A stretch of DNA of 64,000 nucleotides from contig NZ_SRJC01000001.1 in the NCBI RefSeq assembly GCF_004684905.1, positions 1,488,001-1,552,000 of the forward strand, read 5' to 3'. This stretch comes from Halobacillus salinus (GTDB lineage: Bacteria; Bacillota; Bacilli; Bacillales; Halobacillaceae). Position 1 is the first letter of the stretch, and each line of letters begins with the position of its first letter. This document shows, in pieces, positions 32,334 to 46,303 of this stretch. The position numbers and the translations under genes are program-made. Below the pieces are notes generated by a model, which saw only the letters and a list, made by a program, of their open reading frames with translations, was not told the DNA's origin and did no database searches.

Positions 32334-34097
32334 ATGAACACTGCACTTAGTCAACAATGGGACCTCGACTCCATTTACAGTGGAGGCGAACAATCCGAAT
32401 CACTACGAAAACATATTCAAGATCTAAACGACCAAATTCCCGACTTACAGCAAAGGATGAAAGAATGGTCATCCATCACGGAAATGAAAAACATTATCCT
32501 GGATCTACAGGACATTATGATTCATGCCTTTCACGTAGATGAATTCTGCATTTGCCTTGCTTCACAAGACACTAAGAACCAGGATGCAGCTAAATGGATG
32601 GACAAGAGTCAACAGTTGAAGACCAATGTGGAGGCACTAAAGATAGAACTCGACCAGCTTTTCAAGAGCCTGAGCGAATCGGATTGGAATGAATTGTTGA
32701 ACCAGGAAGAACTGCAAACCATCCGTCCCTTTTTACATAGACAAAGAGAAAAAACAGATGATCAAGCGCTGCAGCCAATTGAAGATAGCATCAATCAGTT
32801 ATCCATCAATGGTATCACTGGCTGGGAAGATCACTATGAACAACTCTTCCATGACCTCCGTGTTCCAATCGACAACGAAGATTTATCTATCAATCAAGCG
32901 ATCATCCGCTCCATGCTCGACCCAGACCGGGAAACAAGGAAGAGAGTTGCTGAACAAGTTCACGAGGTGTGCAAGTCTCATGCTGATGTTTTCGCATCGA
33001 TCTTCAACCATTTTGCCGGCTTCCGCCTAGACACCTATCGCCTTCGTGAATGGTCAGAAGTACAGATCGAGCTATTCGAGAAAAATAAAATCAGTTCTGC
33101 AGCTGTAGAAGCTATGATGCAATCCATTCAAAACCACCAGGAAAAAGTACAAGCATTTCTAAAACGGAAAGCTCATGTCATGGGTCTTGATAAGCTCAGT
33201 TATTACGACCTTCACCTTCCCGCCTTTTCTACCAAAGCCAACGTCACCTATGAGGAGGCAGCAACGATCATTCAAAACCAGTTCGCTTCTTTCAGTGAAA
33301 AGATGGGATCGTTGGCTGAGACCGCCTTCCATAACCACTGGATTGACGCAGAAGCACGCAAAACAAAAGCTTTCGGCGGGTTTTGCGCTTCGATACCCTT
33401 AAAGGGGGAAAGCCGGATATTAGTGACATTCGAGAACAACTACCATGACCTAGTCACACTTGCGCATGAATTAGGACATGCTTATCATAACTCCGTATTA
33501 CAACCACTGCCCGGATTCGCTCAAGAGACTGGGACAGGCCTTGCGGAGACTGCTTCGACATTCGCAGAAAACCTTGTTCTCGATGCAGCAAAACAAAAGG
33601 CAGATGATTTGGATGAGGAACTTGCTCTTCTTGAAATGCAAATTTCTACTGCCATTAAGTACATTACCTTAATACCATCGAAATACGACTTTGAGAGGCA
33701 GTTTTATAAGAGGAGGTCAGCAGGCAAACTTACTGCGGATGAGCTTAAAGAACTGATGATAGAAACAGAGCAGAAATGGACGAATGATGGTCTTTCTGAT
33801 TATGACGGATATAGCTGGATGACGATTCCCCACTTTTACGATAGTGAGCAGTCATTCTACAACATTCCGTACACTATAGGCTATTTATTCAGTAATGGTC
33901 TGTATTCACTCGCCTGCCAAGAGGGTTTCCAGAATCGTTATGAGGAACTGCTTGCACATACAGGATCGCTGACTATGGACGAACTCGCTGATACATTTTT
34001 AGATGAAGATATTGCATCCCACACGTTCTGGGACCGTGCTATCGAGCCTGTCATGTCTGCAATCGATGAATTTCTTGAGAAAACGAAAAAAGCTTAG
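32334..34097 (+). CDS. pepF: M3-family oligoendopeptidase (PepF type)
   Basis: 587 residues, a cytosolic zinc metallopeptidase cleaving short peptides. An N-terminal helical PepF domain (about 10-190) precedes the M3 catalytic domain. Zinc site HELGHAYHN is at about 378, with Glu in FAENLVLDAA as the third ligand near 410, and the conserved YSWMTIPHFYDSEQSFYNIPYTIGYLF near 500. The second ATG (32334) is chosen because AGGAGG ends 9 nt before it, whereas the ATG at 32325 abuts that site. TATAAT at 32281-32286 is a likely -10. The closely related YusY-type proteases are of this length. Confidence 0.92.
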   Translation: MNTALSQQWDLDSIYSGGEQSESLRKHIQDLNDQIPDLQQRMKEWSSITEMKNIILDLQDIMIHAFHVDEFCICLASQDTKNQDAAKWMDKSQQLKTNVEALKIELDQLFKSLSESDWNELLNQEELQTIRPFLHRQREKTDDQALQPIEDSINQLSINGITGWEDHYEQLFHDLRVPIDNEDLSINQAIIRSMLDPDRETRKRVAEQVHEVCKSHADVFASIFNHFAGFRLDTYRLREWSEVQIELFEKNKISSAAVEAMMQSIQNHQEKVQAFLKRKAHVMGLDKLSYYDLHLPAFSTKANVTYEEAATIIQNQFASFSEKMGSLAETAFHNHWIDAEARKTKAFGGFCASIPLKGESRILVTFENNYHDLVTLAHELGHAYHNSVLQPLPGFAQETGTGLAETASTFAENLVLDAAKQKADDLDEELALLEMQISTAIKYITLIPSKYDFERQFYKRRSAGKLTADELKELMIETEQKWTNDGLSDYDGYSWMTIPHFYDSEQSFYNIPYTIGYLFSNGLYSLACQEGFQNRYEELLAHTGSLTMDELADTFLDEDIASHTFWDRAIEPVMSAIDEFLEKTKKA

Positions 34098-34118
34098 GGG
34101 CTTGAAGCCCCTAAGCTT
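34090..34118 (+). terminator. Palindromic terminator overlapping the pepF stop
   Basis: AAGCTTAGGGGCTT and AAGCCCCTAAGCTT form a 14-bp stem around one base, with a modest T-rich tail. The left arm includes the final codons and stop. Confidence 0.65.
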
Positions 34119-34139
34119 GATTTCCTTACAGCGCAATGA

Positions 34140-34167
34140 AAAACCACGACATAAAAGTCGTGGTTTT
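34140..34167. terminator. Bidirectional terminator, end of the pyr operon transcript
   Basis: AAAACCACGAC and GTCGTGGTTTT pair perfectly (11 bp) around ATAAAA. It lies between convergent genes and ends transcripts coming from both pepF and the pyr operon side. Confidence 0.8.
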
Positions 34168-34433
34168 CAGCTCAAGAAATAGGCAAACACAGCAATAGAA
34201 GCTAGATAGGAAAAAATCGCCTGCGCCCAATACTTCTTCCGTTCATTTTTCAAGATGTAAACATTCCATAAAATAAACAGGGTGATCGATCCAACCAAGC
34301 TTAGAAGTGGTTCAAAAGACCACATCGACTCCATAAAAGCAAATGCCACCCACGTGTATAAATAAATAAAACAAGTTAAAAGTCCAAGGGAGGCATTCAT
34401 TAAGAGGAAAAACGAATGTTTCTTTGATTTCAC
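34167..34433 (-). CDS. Small membrane protein downstream of pyrE
   Basis: 88 residues with three hydrophobic segments (ASLGLLTCFIYLYTWVAFAF, LLSLVGSITLFILWNVYIL, AIFSYLASIAVFAYFLS). The GTG at 34433 is the proposed start since AGGGTGAT lies just upstream and the next residues are basic; an ATG at 34448 or 34505 is possible. It follows pyrE by 72 nt on the same strand and may be the last gene of the pyr transcript. Function unknown. Confidence 0.6.
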   Translation of the reverse strand: MKSKKHSFFLLMNASLGLLTCFIYLYTWVAFAFMESMWSFEPLLSLVGSITLFILWNVYILKNERKKYWAQAIFSYLASIAVFAYFLS

Positions 34434-34505
34434 TACTATCACCCTCATGTTGTACTGCTTCCATCCTACAAGTAAGGGCGCATTTTCGCAACTTTCACAA
34501 TCCAA

Positions 34506-35085
34506 TCAGCTAGAGAAAGCGTATGGGTTTGCTCGCCACTCTTTCATCCTCAAGTACTCTTCTTCCGTCAGCTCCAGTTCATCCATCAATTCTAAATACG
34601 TAGCGAGAGAACGATAATTCAAGCCGGCATCTTCGAATGCTTTATCGGCGGCGTCCAGTCCGTATGTGAAGATCGACAAGACCTCCACCACTTCTACTCC
34701 TGCTTCTCTCAACGCTTCGGCAGCCTGAATCGAAGACTTACCAGTTGAGATGAGGTCTTCGATCACGATAGCACGATCCCCATTCCTGACGGCACCTTCG
34801 ATTTGGTTGCCTTTTCCATGCTTTTTAGCAGACGAACGGACGTACACCATCGGAAGGTCTAATCGTTCCGCAACCCAAGCGGCATGAGGGATTCCAGCTG
34901 TGGCACAACCAGCTATGACATCGATATCTCCATCTATTTTTTCAACAAAAGCATCCGCTATGTTACGACGGATTTCCGGATAAGACATCGTTAAACGGTT
35001 ATCGCAATAGATCGGGGACCGTACACCGGATGTCCATGTGAAGTAATCTTCGGTTTCAACCTTTACAGCCTCGATTGCAATTAAG

Positions 35086-35105
<20 letters not shown>
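34506..35105 (-). CDS. pyrE: Orotate phosphoribosyltransferase
   Basis: 199 residues, cytosolic; transfers the phosphoribosyl group of PRPP to orotate to give OMP. The PRPP loop AIVIEDLISTGKSS is at about 114-127, the flexible catalytic loop KKHGKGNQIEG at about 95-105, and the orotate-binding start TWTSGVRSPIYCDNR at about 24-38. The start has AAGGAGG 9 nt upstream and overlaps the end of pyrF by 20 bp. Fifth enzyme of de novo UMP synthesis, last enzyme gene of the operon. Confidence 0.97.
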
Positions 35106-37427
<2,322 letters not shown>

Positions 37428-37431
<4 letters not shown>

Positions 37432-40400
37432 GCCATCACGCCTTCCATTGGAGTGATAGAGCGAGCTGTGAAGGACATAGCCTGAATCACATCAACGATG
37501 GATTTCGCTGTATCAAGGCTCGTCATGCAAGCAATCCCATGTTCGACCGCTTCTCTTCGAATACGGAACCCGTCTGATCTCGCTCTCATGCCGCTGTTCA
37601 ATGTATTTACGACGACTTGGACATCCCCATTCTGAATCAAGTCGATGACATCACGTTGATCAGATCCGAGCTTTCCGACTGCTTCGACTGGAATATTCGC
37701 TTCCTCTATGACGGAAGCCGTCCCTTCTGTTGCAAACAACTGGAACCCTAGTTCATAAAACGTCTGAGCAATTTCCAGCATTTCTGTTTTATCCTTATCC
37801 GCTACAGTTAGAAGCACAGAGCCTTGCGTTGGGATCTTCAAGCCGGCAGAAGTCATCCCTTTGTACAATGCTTTTTCAAGGGTCTGGTCGTAACCGATCA
37901 CCTCTCCGGTCGATTTCATCTCCGGTCCTAGCGTCGTGTCGACACTACGCAGCTTCTCAAATGAGAACACCGGCACTTTCACATATACACCTTCGGGCTT
38001 CTTAGCTACGCCCGAGCGATACCCGTATTCTGTAAGCTTGTTACCTAGAATGACATTTGTAGCAAGCTTGGCCATTGGTACCCCTGTAATCTTACTCAAG
38101 AAAGGTACTGTCCGGCTCGCACGTGGATTCACTTCCAGCACATAAGCTGTTCCGTCATGTACGACAAACTGGATGTTGATCAAACCTTTCATGTTCAATT
38201 CGCGTGCAATCTTCGTTGTCGCATCGATGCACTGTTGTTCCAATTGTGCGGAGAGACGCTGTGTCGGGTAGACTGCCATCGAGTCGCCAGAGTGCACACC
38301 TGCTCGCTCAATGTGTTCCATAATTCCCGGTATGAACACATCTTCTCCGTCCGAAATGGCATCGACTTCGATTTCCATTCCCGTCATGTATTTATCGATC
38401 AAGATCGGGTGTCCGTTATAGACCGCCACATTATCTTTTAAATAAGACTGTAGTTCCTCTTCCGAGTACACAATTGCCATTGCTCTTCCGCCTAGAACAT
38501 AGGACGGGCGGACGACGACAGGATATCCGATATTTTTGGCAGCAACTAGCGCCTGCTCTTCATTTAATACACTTTCTCCACCTGGTTTTGCGATTTCTAA
38601 CTTATTCAACAATTGTTCGAATAAATCACGGTCTTCTGTCTCGTTGATGGCATCCATTGTCGTTCCGAGAATTTCTACGCCTTGACGGTTCAATCCATCG
38701 ACAAGGTTGATGGCAGTCTGACCACCGAACTGGACAATGACACCTTCCGGCTTCTCTAGATCAATGACGTTCATTACATCCTCCAAGGTGAGTGGCTCGA
38801 AGTAAAGTTTGTCGGATACACTGAAGTCGGTGGATACCGTCTCTGGGTTATTATTCATGATAATCGCTTCATAACCCATTTCCTTCAGTGCAAGTACAGA
38901 GTGTACGGTTGCATAGTCAAATTCCACTCCTTGCCCGATGCGGATCGGACCTGAGCCGATCACAAGCACTTTCTTATTTGAGGAAGAAATCGATTCATTC
39001 TCATCTTCGTAGCTTGAATAGAAGTACGGAGTTTCAGAAGCGAATTCCCCCGCACACGTGTCCACCATCTTATAGACAGGGCGGATATTTTCCTTTCTAC
39101 GGAAGCTTAAGACATCATCAAGTGTCTGACCGCTGAGGCGCGCAATCTGCACATCAGAAAATCCTATTCGTTTCGCTTTGTATAATCTGTCAGCTGTGAG
39201 TCCTTCTGTTGTGATTTCAGATTCCAGGTCGATGATCCCTTTCAGTTTGTATAAGAAGAAGAAATCAATCCCTGTAATCTCATGCAATGCTTCAAGCGTG
39301 TAGCCTCTTCTCAACGCTTCGGCCAGAACGAAGACACGCTCATCATCCGCTTTTTGCAGGCGGAATTCTAGATCTTGACTGTTCAGCTTCAAAGTTGAGG
39401 TCAAATAAAGCTCTTCTGTTTCCCCTTCTAAAGAGCGGATCCCTTTCAAGAACGACTCTTCGAACGTGCGTCCGATGGACATAATTTCTCCTGTCGCCTT
39501 CATCTGGGTACCGAGTTTCCGGTTACCTTTAGCGAATTTATCAAACGGCCAGCGTGGTATTTTCGTAACGACATAATCAAGCGCCGGCTCAAAGCAGGCG
39601 TAGGTCGTTCCGGTGATAGGGTTCTGGATCTCATCCAATGTCATTCCTACAGCAATCTTCGCTGCTAGTTTTGCTATCGGGTACCCCGTCGCTTTTGAGG
39701 CTAGTGCCGATGAGCGACTAACCCGTGGATTTACCTCGATGATGTAATATTGAAAGCTGTGGGGGTCAAGCGCCAGCTGTACGTTACAGCCTCCTTCAAT
39801 TTCAAGCGCCGAAATGATCTCAAGCGATGCGTTACGTAGCATCTGATATTCACGGTCACTGAGCGTCTGGGATGGAGCAACTACTATGGAATCCCCTGTA
39901 TGGATTCCAACAGGATCGAAGTTCTCCATATTACAGACGACAATTTTGTTATCGTATCGGTCCCGCATCACCTCGTATTCGATCTCCTTGAATCCGGCAA
40001 TGTTCTTCTCAATCAAGCACTGGTGAACTGGGGAAACCGCTAGCCCATTACGCGCCGTTTCTCGGAGCTCAGCTTCGTTGTCGCACATTCCGCCTCCTGC
40101 TCCACCCATCGTATAGGCAGGACGGACGATCACTGGATAACCGATTCGATCGGCAAAGGCGAGCGCAGCATCCACCGTACTTACAATCTCGCTCTCAGGT
40201 ACGGGTTGATCCATTTCATGCATGAGCGAACGGAATTTCTCACGATCTTCTGCGCGTTCTATTGCATCCAAAGGCGTTCCCAGAAGTTCGACATTGAATT
40301 GTTCGAGAATTCCGGATTCACTGAGCTCCACCGCCATGTTTAAACCGGTTTGTCCTCCCAGTGTAGGGAGAATCGCTTCTGGTTTCTCTTTACGGATGAT

Positions 40401-40628
40401 CTTCTTCATGAATTCCAGTGTGAGCGGCTCCATATAGACATGATCTGCGAAAGTATGGTCCGTCATGATCGTCGCAGGGTTAGAATTCGCCAATATCACT
40501 TCATACCCTTCTTCTTTCAATGACTGACAGGCTTGTGTTCCAGAGTAGTCGAACTCTGCTGCTTGGCCGATGACGATCGGGCCGGAACCAATCACTAGAA
40601 TTTTGTTTAGATCTGTACGCTTAGGCAT
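37428..40628 (-). CDS. carB: Carbamoyl-phosphate synthase, large subunit
   Basis: 1066 residues in two homologous ATP-grasp halves: [22 protein letters not shown] begins half one and a matching [20 protein letters not shown] begins half two near residue 555. A methylglyoxal-synthase-like allosteric domain closes the protein (about 935-1066). The small C-terminal domain lets UMP or PRPP control activity. It makes carbamoyl phosphate from ammonia, bicarbonate and two ATP. It overlaps carA by 22 bp. It lies in the pyrimidine operon, so it is the pyrimidine-regulated copy (pyrAB in B. subtilis). Confidence 0.98.
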
Positions 40629-41716
40629 GCGGATTCCTCCTTTGTAGTCCGTTCTTGGTTATCAATGCGACGTAAGAATTCGTCAAATAGGTGTGCTGTG
40701 TCTTCCGGACCAGGCGAACTCTCCGGGTGATACTGAACAGAGAATACCGGATAGCGCTCGTGCTTGAGTCCTTCCACACTCTGGTCATTCAAAGACACTT
40801 GTGTCAGTTCTAGATTCGTAGATCTTAAAGACTCTTGATCAACTGAATAACCGTGGTTTTGTGATGTCATATAGGTTCTCCCCGTTTGTAAATCTTTCAC
40901 GGGTTGGTTGGCTCCTCGGTGACCGAACTTCATCTTGGAAGTATCAGCTCCATCCGCTAGAGCAATCAGCTGGTGGCCAAGGCAAATTCCGAAGATTGGT
41001 AGTTTATTCATCAATTGGCGGATTGTCTGAATTGCTTCCGGAACATCTTTCGGGTCTCCAGGTCCATTAGAGAGCATGATCCCGTCAGGACGCAGCCGCT
41101 CTATCTCTTCTGCTGATGTATGATATGGAACAACGGTGACGTGACAATTCCGCTTCGTAAATTCCCTCAGAATACCATGTTTCATCCCGAAGTCCATCAG
41201 GACGATCCGGTGGCCTCTTCCTGGAACTACATATGGTTTGACGGTGGAGACTTGCTTCACTTGATCCTTCGATAGAGGAGTATCTTCCATGATTTGAAGC
41301 ACTTCTTCAACGGATCTTTCCGTTGAGGTAACCATCGCCTTCATTGTTCCGTGCTCACGGATGATTTTCGTCAGCTTCCGCGTGTCGATTCCGCTTATAC
41401 CAGGGATTTTCTTTGCTTTCAAAAATGCATCAAGTGTTTCCTCATTTCGGAAGTTGGAAGGATATTCGCAATGTTCGCGGACAATCACTCCCAATATGGC
41501 TGGGTTTACCGTTTCAAAGTCGTCACGGTTGATACCGTAATTTCCGACAAGTGGGTAAGTGAATGTGACGAGTTGCCCACAGTAGGAGGGGTCTGAAATG
41601 ACTTCTTGGTAACCAGTCATCCCCGTATTGAAAACGACCTCTCCGACCGTTTCCCTATCACTACCGAAGCCTTCTCCGACAAATACCGTTCCATCTTCAA
41701 GCACGAGCTGTTTCAT
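40607..41716 (-). CDS. carA: Carbamoyl-phosphate synthase, small (glutaminase) subunit
   Basis: 369 residues: an N-terminal CPSase domain (about 1-130) and a class I glutamine amidotransferase with the nucleophile Cys in [12 protein letters not shown] (about 243), and His and Glu in [13 protein letters not shown] (about 328-330). It supplies ammonia from glutamine to CarB through a tunnel. AAGGAGG precedes the ATG. The first 20 bp overlap the end of pyrC. Called pyrAA in B. subtilis. Confidence 0.97.
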   Translation of the reverse strand: MKQLVLEDGTVFVGEGFGSDRETVGEVVFNTGMTGYQEVISDPSYCGQLVTFTYPLVGNYGINRDDFETVNPAILGVIVREHCEYPSNFRNEETLDAFLKAKKIPGISGIDTRKLTKIIREHGTMKAMVTSTERSVEEVLQIMEDTPLSKDQVKQVSTVKPYVVPGRGHRIVLMDFGMKHGILREFTKRNCHVTVVPYHTSAEEIERLRPDGIMLSNGPGDPKDVPEAIQTIRQLMNKLPIFGICLGHQLIALADGADTSKMKFGHRGANQPVKDLQTGRTYMTSQNHGYSVDQESLRSTNLELTQVSLNDQSVEGLKHERYPVFSVQYHPESSPGPEDTAHLFDEFLRRIDNQERTTKEESACLSVQI

Positions 41717-42986
41717 AATTTGCCTCCTTAAATGCGATTTCTCCGTCCACCATAGTCAGTACCGGCCAGCCTTTCAGCTTGTACCCATGGAAGGGGCTGT
41801 TCTTCCCTTTTGATACAAAGGAATGCCTATCTACTTGTTTTACTGCTGTTAGATCGATTAGCGTAAGGTCTGCATGAGCACCCTCTTGCAATGTACCGAA
41901 TGATAGTCCAAAAGTTTGCGATGGTTTAATAGTTAGCCAGTCTACCAACTCACCCAAGGTGACTAGTTGTTTTTCTACCAGTTCGGTATAGAGAAGCGGG
42001 AACGCTGTTTCGAATCCGGTGATGCCAAATGGCGAGTTCACAAAGCCTTGTGACTTCTCTTCTTCTGTATGTGGTGCATGATCAGTTGCGATCAAGTCGA
42101 TCGTTCCATCTTGCAATCCTTCGATCAAAGCTTGCTGATCTTGTTTTGACCGAAGCGGTGGATTCATTTTGAACATGGCATCATCTTCCGTAATGTCCAG
42201 TTCGTTAAGTACTAAATGGTGAGGAGTCACTTCGGCTGTTACGTGGATTCCAGCGCGTTTTGCATCGCGTATTACGCGAACCGATTCTTTCGTTGAGACG
42301 TGGCAGACATGATAATGACACCCAGTTGCTTCGGCGAGTAATACATCTCTTGCGATCTGAACGGATTCTGCAACGTTCGGAATGCCAGGCAGGTTCAGAC
42401 GTTCACTTACTTCCCCGTGATGACTAACTCCTTTATAGACCAGGGAGTTATCTTCACAGTGTGCGACTACCGCTTTCCCGTGTTTGCTTGCCTGCTGCAT
42501 TGCTTCGAACATCATTCCGGCACTTTGTACGCCGACCCCGTCATCTGTAAAGGCGAATGCTCCGAGGTTGCTGAGCGTTTCCATATCGACGAGTTCACGC
42601 CCGACCTGACGTGTTGTGATTGACGCGTAAGGAAGTACGCGTACATGAGCATCTTGATCGATTTTATCTAAAAGGGCTAGGAGGTGATCACGAGAGTCAG
42701 GGACCGGAGTGGTGTTCGGCATGGCACATACTGTCGTGAAGCCCCCTTTTGCAGCTGCTTGCGTTCCAGTTGCAATCGTTTCTTTCGCTTCTCCTCCAGG
42801 TTCACGTAGGTGAACATGCACATCTACTAGCCCGGGAGTAAGTAAATGTCCCTGTGCATCAATAATAGTTTCTGCCGGTTCGCTGAGTGTGGAATCTATT
42901 TGTTGGATTTTGTTGCCTTGAATCAGTACCTCACACGATTTGAGCTCTCCGTTAACTAGTGTCTTTGCATTTATAATCTTCTTCAT
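41697..42986 (-). CDS. pyrC: Dihydroorotase
   Basis: 429 residues, class I zinc amidohydrolase cyclising carbamoyl aspartate to dihydroorotate. Zinc ligands are in [17 protein letters not shown] (about 57-73); substrate and metal His residues are in [10 protein letters not shown] and [11 protein letters not shown]; the catalytic Asp is in [10 protein letters not shown] (about 304). It starts directly after pyrB (the ATG follows the stop codon) with GGGGAG inside the last pyrB codons. Confidence 0.97.
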   Translation of the reverse strand: MKKIINAKTLVNGELKSCEVLIQGNKIQQIDSTLSEPAETIIDAQGHLLTPGLVDVHVHLREPGGEAKETIATGTQAAAKGGFTTVCAMPNTTPVPDSRDHLLALLDKIDQDAHVRVLPYASITTRQVGRELVDMETLSNLGAFAFTDDGVGVQSAGMMFEAMQQASKHGKAVVAHCEDNSLVYKGVSHHGEVSERLNLPGIPNVAESVQIARDVLLAEATGCHYHVCHVSTKESVRVIRDAKRAGIHVTAEVTPHHLVLNELDITEDDAMFKMNPPLRSKQDQQALIEGLQDGTIDLIATDHAPHTEEEKSQGFVNSPFGITGFETAFPLLYTELVEKQLVTLGELVDWLTIKPSQTFGLSFGTLQEGAHADLTLIDLTAVKQVDRHSFVSKGKNSPFHGYKLKGWPVLTMVDGEIAFKEANYETARA

Positions 42987-43883
42987 TTACAGCTCCCCTT
43001 TCAATAATGCTTCTATGATGGCCATGCGGATGGTGACGCCGTTGGTCATCTGCCTAAAAATTCTTGACTTCGGTGACTCTACTAAGTCGCTATCTATTTC
43101 AACTCCCCGGTTCACCGGAGCAGGGTGCAATATGATAGCGTTCGGATGCATCATGGCTTCCCTTTCTTTAGTAAGACCGTAGTTTTCGAGATACCCAAGC
43201 TCTTCTCCTGAATCCGTGTGTCGTTCATGCTGGATGCGTAGCAACATCAGAACATCACATTCATGGACTGCTTCGTCCATTGTGATGTAACGATCCGTGA
43301 GGGTAGGATCCTGCCATTCTGGTTTCGTTACAAAGGAGACTTCTGCGCCGAGTTTTCTCAGTGCGTGTGCATTTGATCTCGCTACTCTGCTGTGCTTCAG
43401 GTCCCCAGCTATTGCAACGTGTAATCCTTCAAAGTGTTGGAAGTGTTCATGGATCGTATATAAATCAAGCAGAGACTGGGTAGGGTGCTCTCCGCAACCG
43501 TCCCCTGCATTGATCAGTGAAAGGTTCAAGTCTTTGCATTGATCAAGCAGTCCCACTTCAGACTGTCGAACTACTGCAACTTCTACTCCGATCGATTCGA
43601 GCGTCTTCAACGTGTCATACAGGCTTTCCCCTTTCGTAAAGCTGGATGACTCTCCATCTAAATTCATCGTTTCGAGACCAAGCCTTGTTTCTGCTACTTG
43701 AAAACTCATTTTCGTCCTTGTGCTCGGTTCTAAGAAGACATTGGCTGCAAATGTTTGCCGTTCGACCGGCAGGTAAAGGTTATTCTTCATTTGATCCGCA
43801 AGTTGAAACAGGTGGAAGATTTGTTCGTTGGTCAGTTGCTGCATTGAAAGCAGGTGGGGACGTGATAAAACGCTCGTCATCAT
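42987..43883 (-). CDS. pyrB: Aspartate carbamoyltransferase
   Basis: 298 residues. The carbamoyl-phosphate signature FLEPSTRTKMSF lies near residue 50, the mobile lysine loop in SSFTKGESLYDT near 80, and the aspartate-binding HPTQSLLDLYTI near 130. No PyrI regulatory subunit is present, as in Bacillus, so the enzyme should be an unregulated trimer. The ATG at 43883 is chosen (TAGGAGAG just upstream); the open frame upstream to 43997 crosses the attenuator terminator and is not coding. Confidence 0.97.
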   Translation of the reverse strand: MMTSVLSRPHLLSMQQLTNEQIFHLFQLADQMKNNLYLPVERQTFAANVFLEPSTRTKMSFQVAETRLGLETMNLDGESSSFTKGESLYDTLKTLESIGVEVAVVRQSEVGLLDQCKDLNLSLINAGDGCGEHPTQSLLDLYTIHEHFQHFEGLHVAIAGDLKHSRVARSNAHALRKLGAEVSFVTKPEWQDPTLTDRYITMDEAVHECDVLMLLRIQHERHTDSGEELGYLENYGLTKEREAMMHPNAIILHPAPVNRGVEIDSDLVESPKSRIFRQMTNGVTIRMAIIEALLKGEL

Positions 43884-43939
43884 CTTATCTCTCCTATCCA
43901 TTTTGATTTGGCCTATTGCCTTTATAAGAAAGGAGGTAC

Positions 43940-44029
43940 AAAAAAAGCACCCCCAGGCGGTGGGGGTGCTCATTCGCTGCATGCGAAGGAAGCCCATCCC
44001 TCATCCACCCTTCTGAGCCTCACAGGACT
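43940..44029 (-). promoter_or_regulatory. PyrR attenuator in the pyrP-pyrB gap
   Basis: On the minus strand AGTCCTGTGAGGCT (44016-44029) fits the PyrR-binding consensus ARUCCNGNGAGGYU in full. It is followed by the terminator AGCACCCCCA...TGGGGGTGCT (43946-43955 with 43961-43970) and seven T. When PyrR with UMP binds, the anti-antiterminator stands and transcription stops before pyrB. Confidence 0.93.
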
Positions 44030-44058
44030 CGGTTAAAATGTGTTTGAGTGTTGGTTCT

Positions 44059-45447
44059 TTATGCTACGCCGCTCTGTTTCTCCTCACTGGAAGTCTCAGA
44101 CACGGGCGCTTCGAACATATTTTGTTTTCCTTCTCCCTTCTCCTTACCAGGAAGGACAAGGTTCAAGATGATACCGATGATGGCAGATAACGCCATGCCG
44201 GCAATTTGGATATTGTCTGTTACTTGAATGAATGCTCCACCGACACCGATCACTAAGATGACAGAGGAGATGATCAGATTACGTTTTTCCCCAAGATCGA
44301 TGTGATTGTCGATCAGCATGCGCAAACCGCTGGATGCGATGATTCCGAAGAGTAGGATCGAAACGCCACCCATGACTGCAGATGGAATGGATCCGATGAC
44401 AGCAGTGATCATCCCTACAAATCCGAAGAAAATCGCTATGACTGCTGCGCCTCCGATAACGAAGACACTATATACTCTTGTAATCGCCATAACACCGATG
44501 TTTTCACCGTAAGTGGTGTTCGGCGGTCCACCTAAGAAGGAGGCAATCATGGTTGCTACACCGTCTCCGAGAATCGAGCGGTGCAAGCCTGGCTTTTTCA
44601 AGAAGTTCTTCCCTACCACTTTCGATAACACCATTTGGTCACCAGTGTGTTCCGTAATGGTCACGAGGGCTAGAGGCACCATCAAGAAGATGATTTCCCA
44701 GCTGAACACTTCCGTTGGTGCGAAGTCGACGAATGGGATGACAAAGTCCGGCATTTGGAAAAGCGCTGCGAGAACTCCCCAAAGCGAATCGGCAGATGTG
44801 ATTGATGCCCATTCTTCCTGGATAGGTGCTGTATCGACGATGCCTTGAGTAAGTGCGAATACATAACCTCCGATGATTCCGAACAGGATCGGCACCAGCG
44901 AGAAGAATCCGCGGAAGAAGATAGAAGCGATAATTGTGATGGCTAGCGTCACAAGTGCCACCGTAAAGTGTGTTCCAGAGTATGTCTCGCTTCCAGGGAT
45001 GTACATCGCCATATCAATGGCAGTAGATGCAAGACCAAGACCGATGACGATGATGACCGGCCCAACTACGACTGGTGGCAAGATTTTCATCAGCCAGTTG
45101 GTTCCGAACATGGAAATAAGGAGTGCAACTAGTCCGTAGACTAACCCGATAAAGAAACTACCTATCATAGCTCCAGCAACTCCACTCGATTCGGAGACTG
45201 CTATGATCGGGGCAATGAATGCGAAGCTTGAACCGAGATAGGCTGGAATCTTTCCTTTTGTAATTAAGAGATATGCAAGTGTTCCAACCCCGCTCGACAC
45301 AAGTGCGACTGCTGGTGATAATCCAGTTAAGAATGGCACCAGGATTGTCGCTCCGAACATGGCGAATAAGTGTTGCAGGCTTAATGTTAGCCATTTGTGC
45401 ATTGCTGGGACTTCATTTACTTCTAAGGCAGCTTTATGTTGGTTCAT
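44059..45447 (-). CDS. pyrP: Uracil permease
   Basis: 462 residues, about 14 hydrophobic segments, nucleobase:cation symporter-2 (NCS2/UraA) fold. Conserved points: LQHLFAMFGATILVP (helix 1), helix 3 YLGSSFAFIAP, and FLGGPPNTTYGENIGVMAITRV near 325 with the family's Glu and Asn. GGAGGAATTTAAATG gives the start. It is the second gene of the pyr operon, between two attenuators, and imports uracil for salvage; expression falls when UMP is high. Confidence 0.95.
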   Translation of the reverse strand: MNQHKAALEVNEVPAMHKWLTLSLQHLFAMFGATILVPFLTGLSPAVALVSSGVGTLAYLLITKGKIPAYLGSSFAFIAPIIAVSESSGVAGAMIGSFFIGLVYGLVALLISMFGTNWLMKILPPVVVGPVIIVIGLGLASTAIDMAMYIPGSETYSGTHFTVALVTLAITIIASIFFRGFFSLVPILFGIIGGYVFALTQGIVDTAPIQEEWASITSADSLWGVLAALFQMPDFVIPFVDFAPTEVFSWEIIFLMVPLALVTITEHTGDQMVLSKVVGKNFLKKPGLHRSILGDGVATMIASFLGGPPNTTYGENIGVMAITRVYSVFVIGGAAVIAIFFGFVGMITAVIGSIPSAVMGGVSILLFGIIASSGLRMLIDNHIDLGEKRNLIISSVILVIGVGGAFIQVTDNIQIAGMALSAIIGIILNLVLPGKEKGEGKQNMFEAPVSETSSEEKQSGVA

Positions 45448-45470
45448 TTAAATTCCTCCTCTTTTTGCTC

Positions 45471-45567
45471 AAAAAAATACCTCTTTGCGCTAGAAAAGGT
45501 GCGCAAAGAGGTAGACGTGTGTCTTGTACACGTATATCCATTACGACCTTTTCAGCCTCTCGGGACT
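45471..45567 (-). promoter_or_regulatory. PyrR attenuator in the pyrR-pyrP gap
   Basis: AGTCCCGAGAGGCT (minus strand, 45554-45567) is a full PyrR-binding loop match. The terminator stem TACCTCTTTGCGC with GCGCAAAGAGGTA (45501-45513 with 45478-45490) is a perfect 13-bp stem, followed by seven T (45471-45477). Confidence 0.93.
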
Positions 45568-45588
45568 TGAATTAAAGGTTGTCTCGAT

Positions 45589-46137
<549 letters not shown>

Positions 46138-46150
46138 CTATACCTATTAG

Positions 46151-46241
46151 AAAAGCCCCTTTTCCGCATGAAGGCAGAAAAGGGGCTTAGAATACACGTC
46201 TCCTACGTGTTTCACCGTCACCTTCCCAGCCTCACGGGACT
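46151..46241 (-). promoter_or_regulatory. PyrR attenuator in the 5' leader of pyrR
   Basis: AGTCCCGTGAGGCT (minus, 46228-46241) matches the PyrR-binding consensus. The terminator stem GAAAAGGGGCTT with AAGCCCCTTTTC (46177-46188 with 46153-46164) is 12 bp perfect; the T-tract is short (TTTTCT), the weakest of the three. Confidence 0.9.
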
Positions 46242-46271
46242 GTTCTTAAAGGTCTTTATATTCTGTTTAAT

Positions 46272-46300
46272 AGTATGACAAACCTTGAAGATAGTGTCAA
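46272..46300 (-). promoter_or_regulatory. Sigma-A promoter of the pyr operon
   Basis: On the minus strand a perfect TTGACA (46295-46300), 17-nt spacer and CATACT (46272-46277). It lies 31 nt upstream of the first PyrR loop, as needed for a transcribed leader, and just after the ylyB stop codon. Confidence 0.75.
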
Positions 46301-46303
46301 CGG

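Noticed and set aside
43884-43997. N-terminal extension of PyrB
   Set aside because: The extra codons run through the attenuator terminator. The ATG at 43883 has the ribosome binding site and gives the normal protein length.
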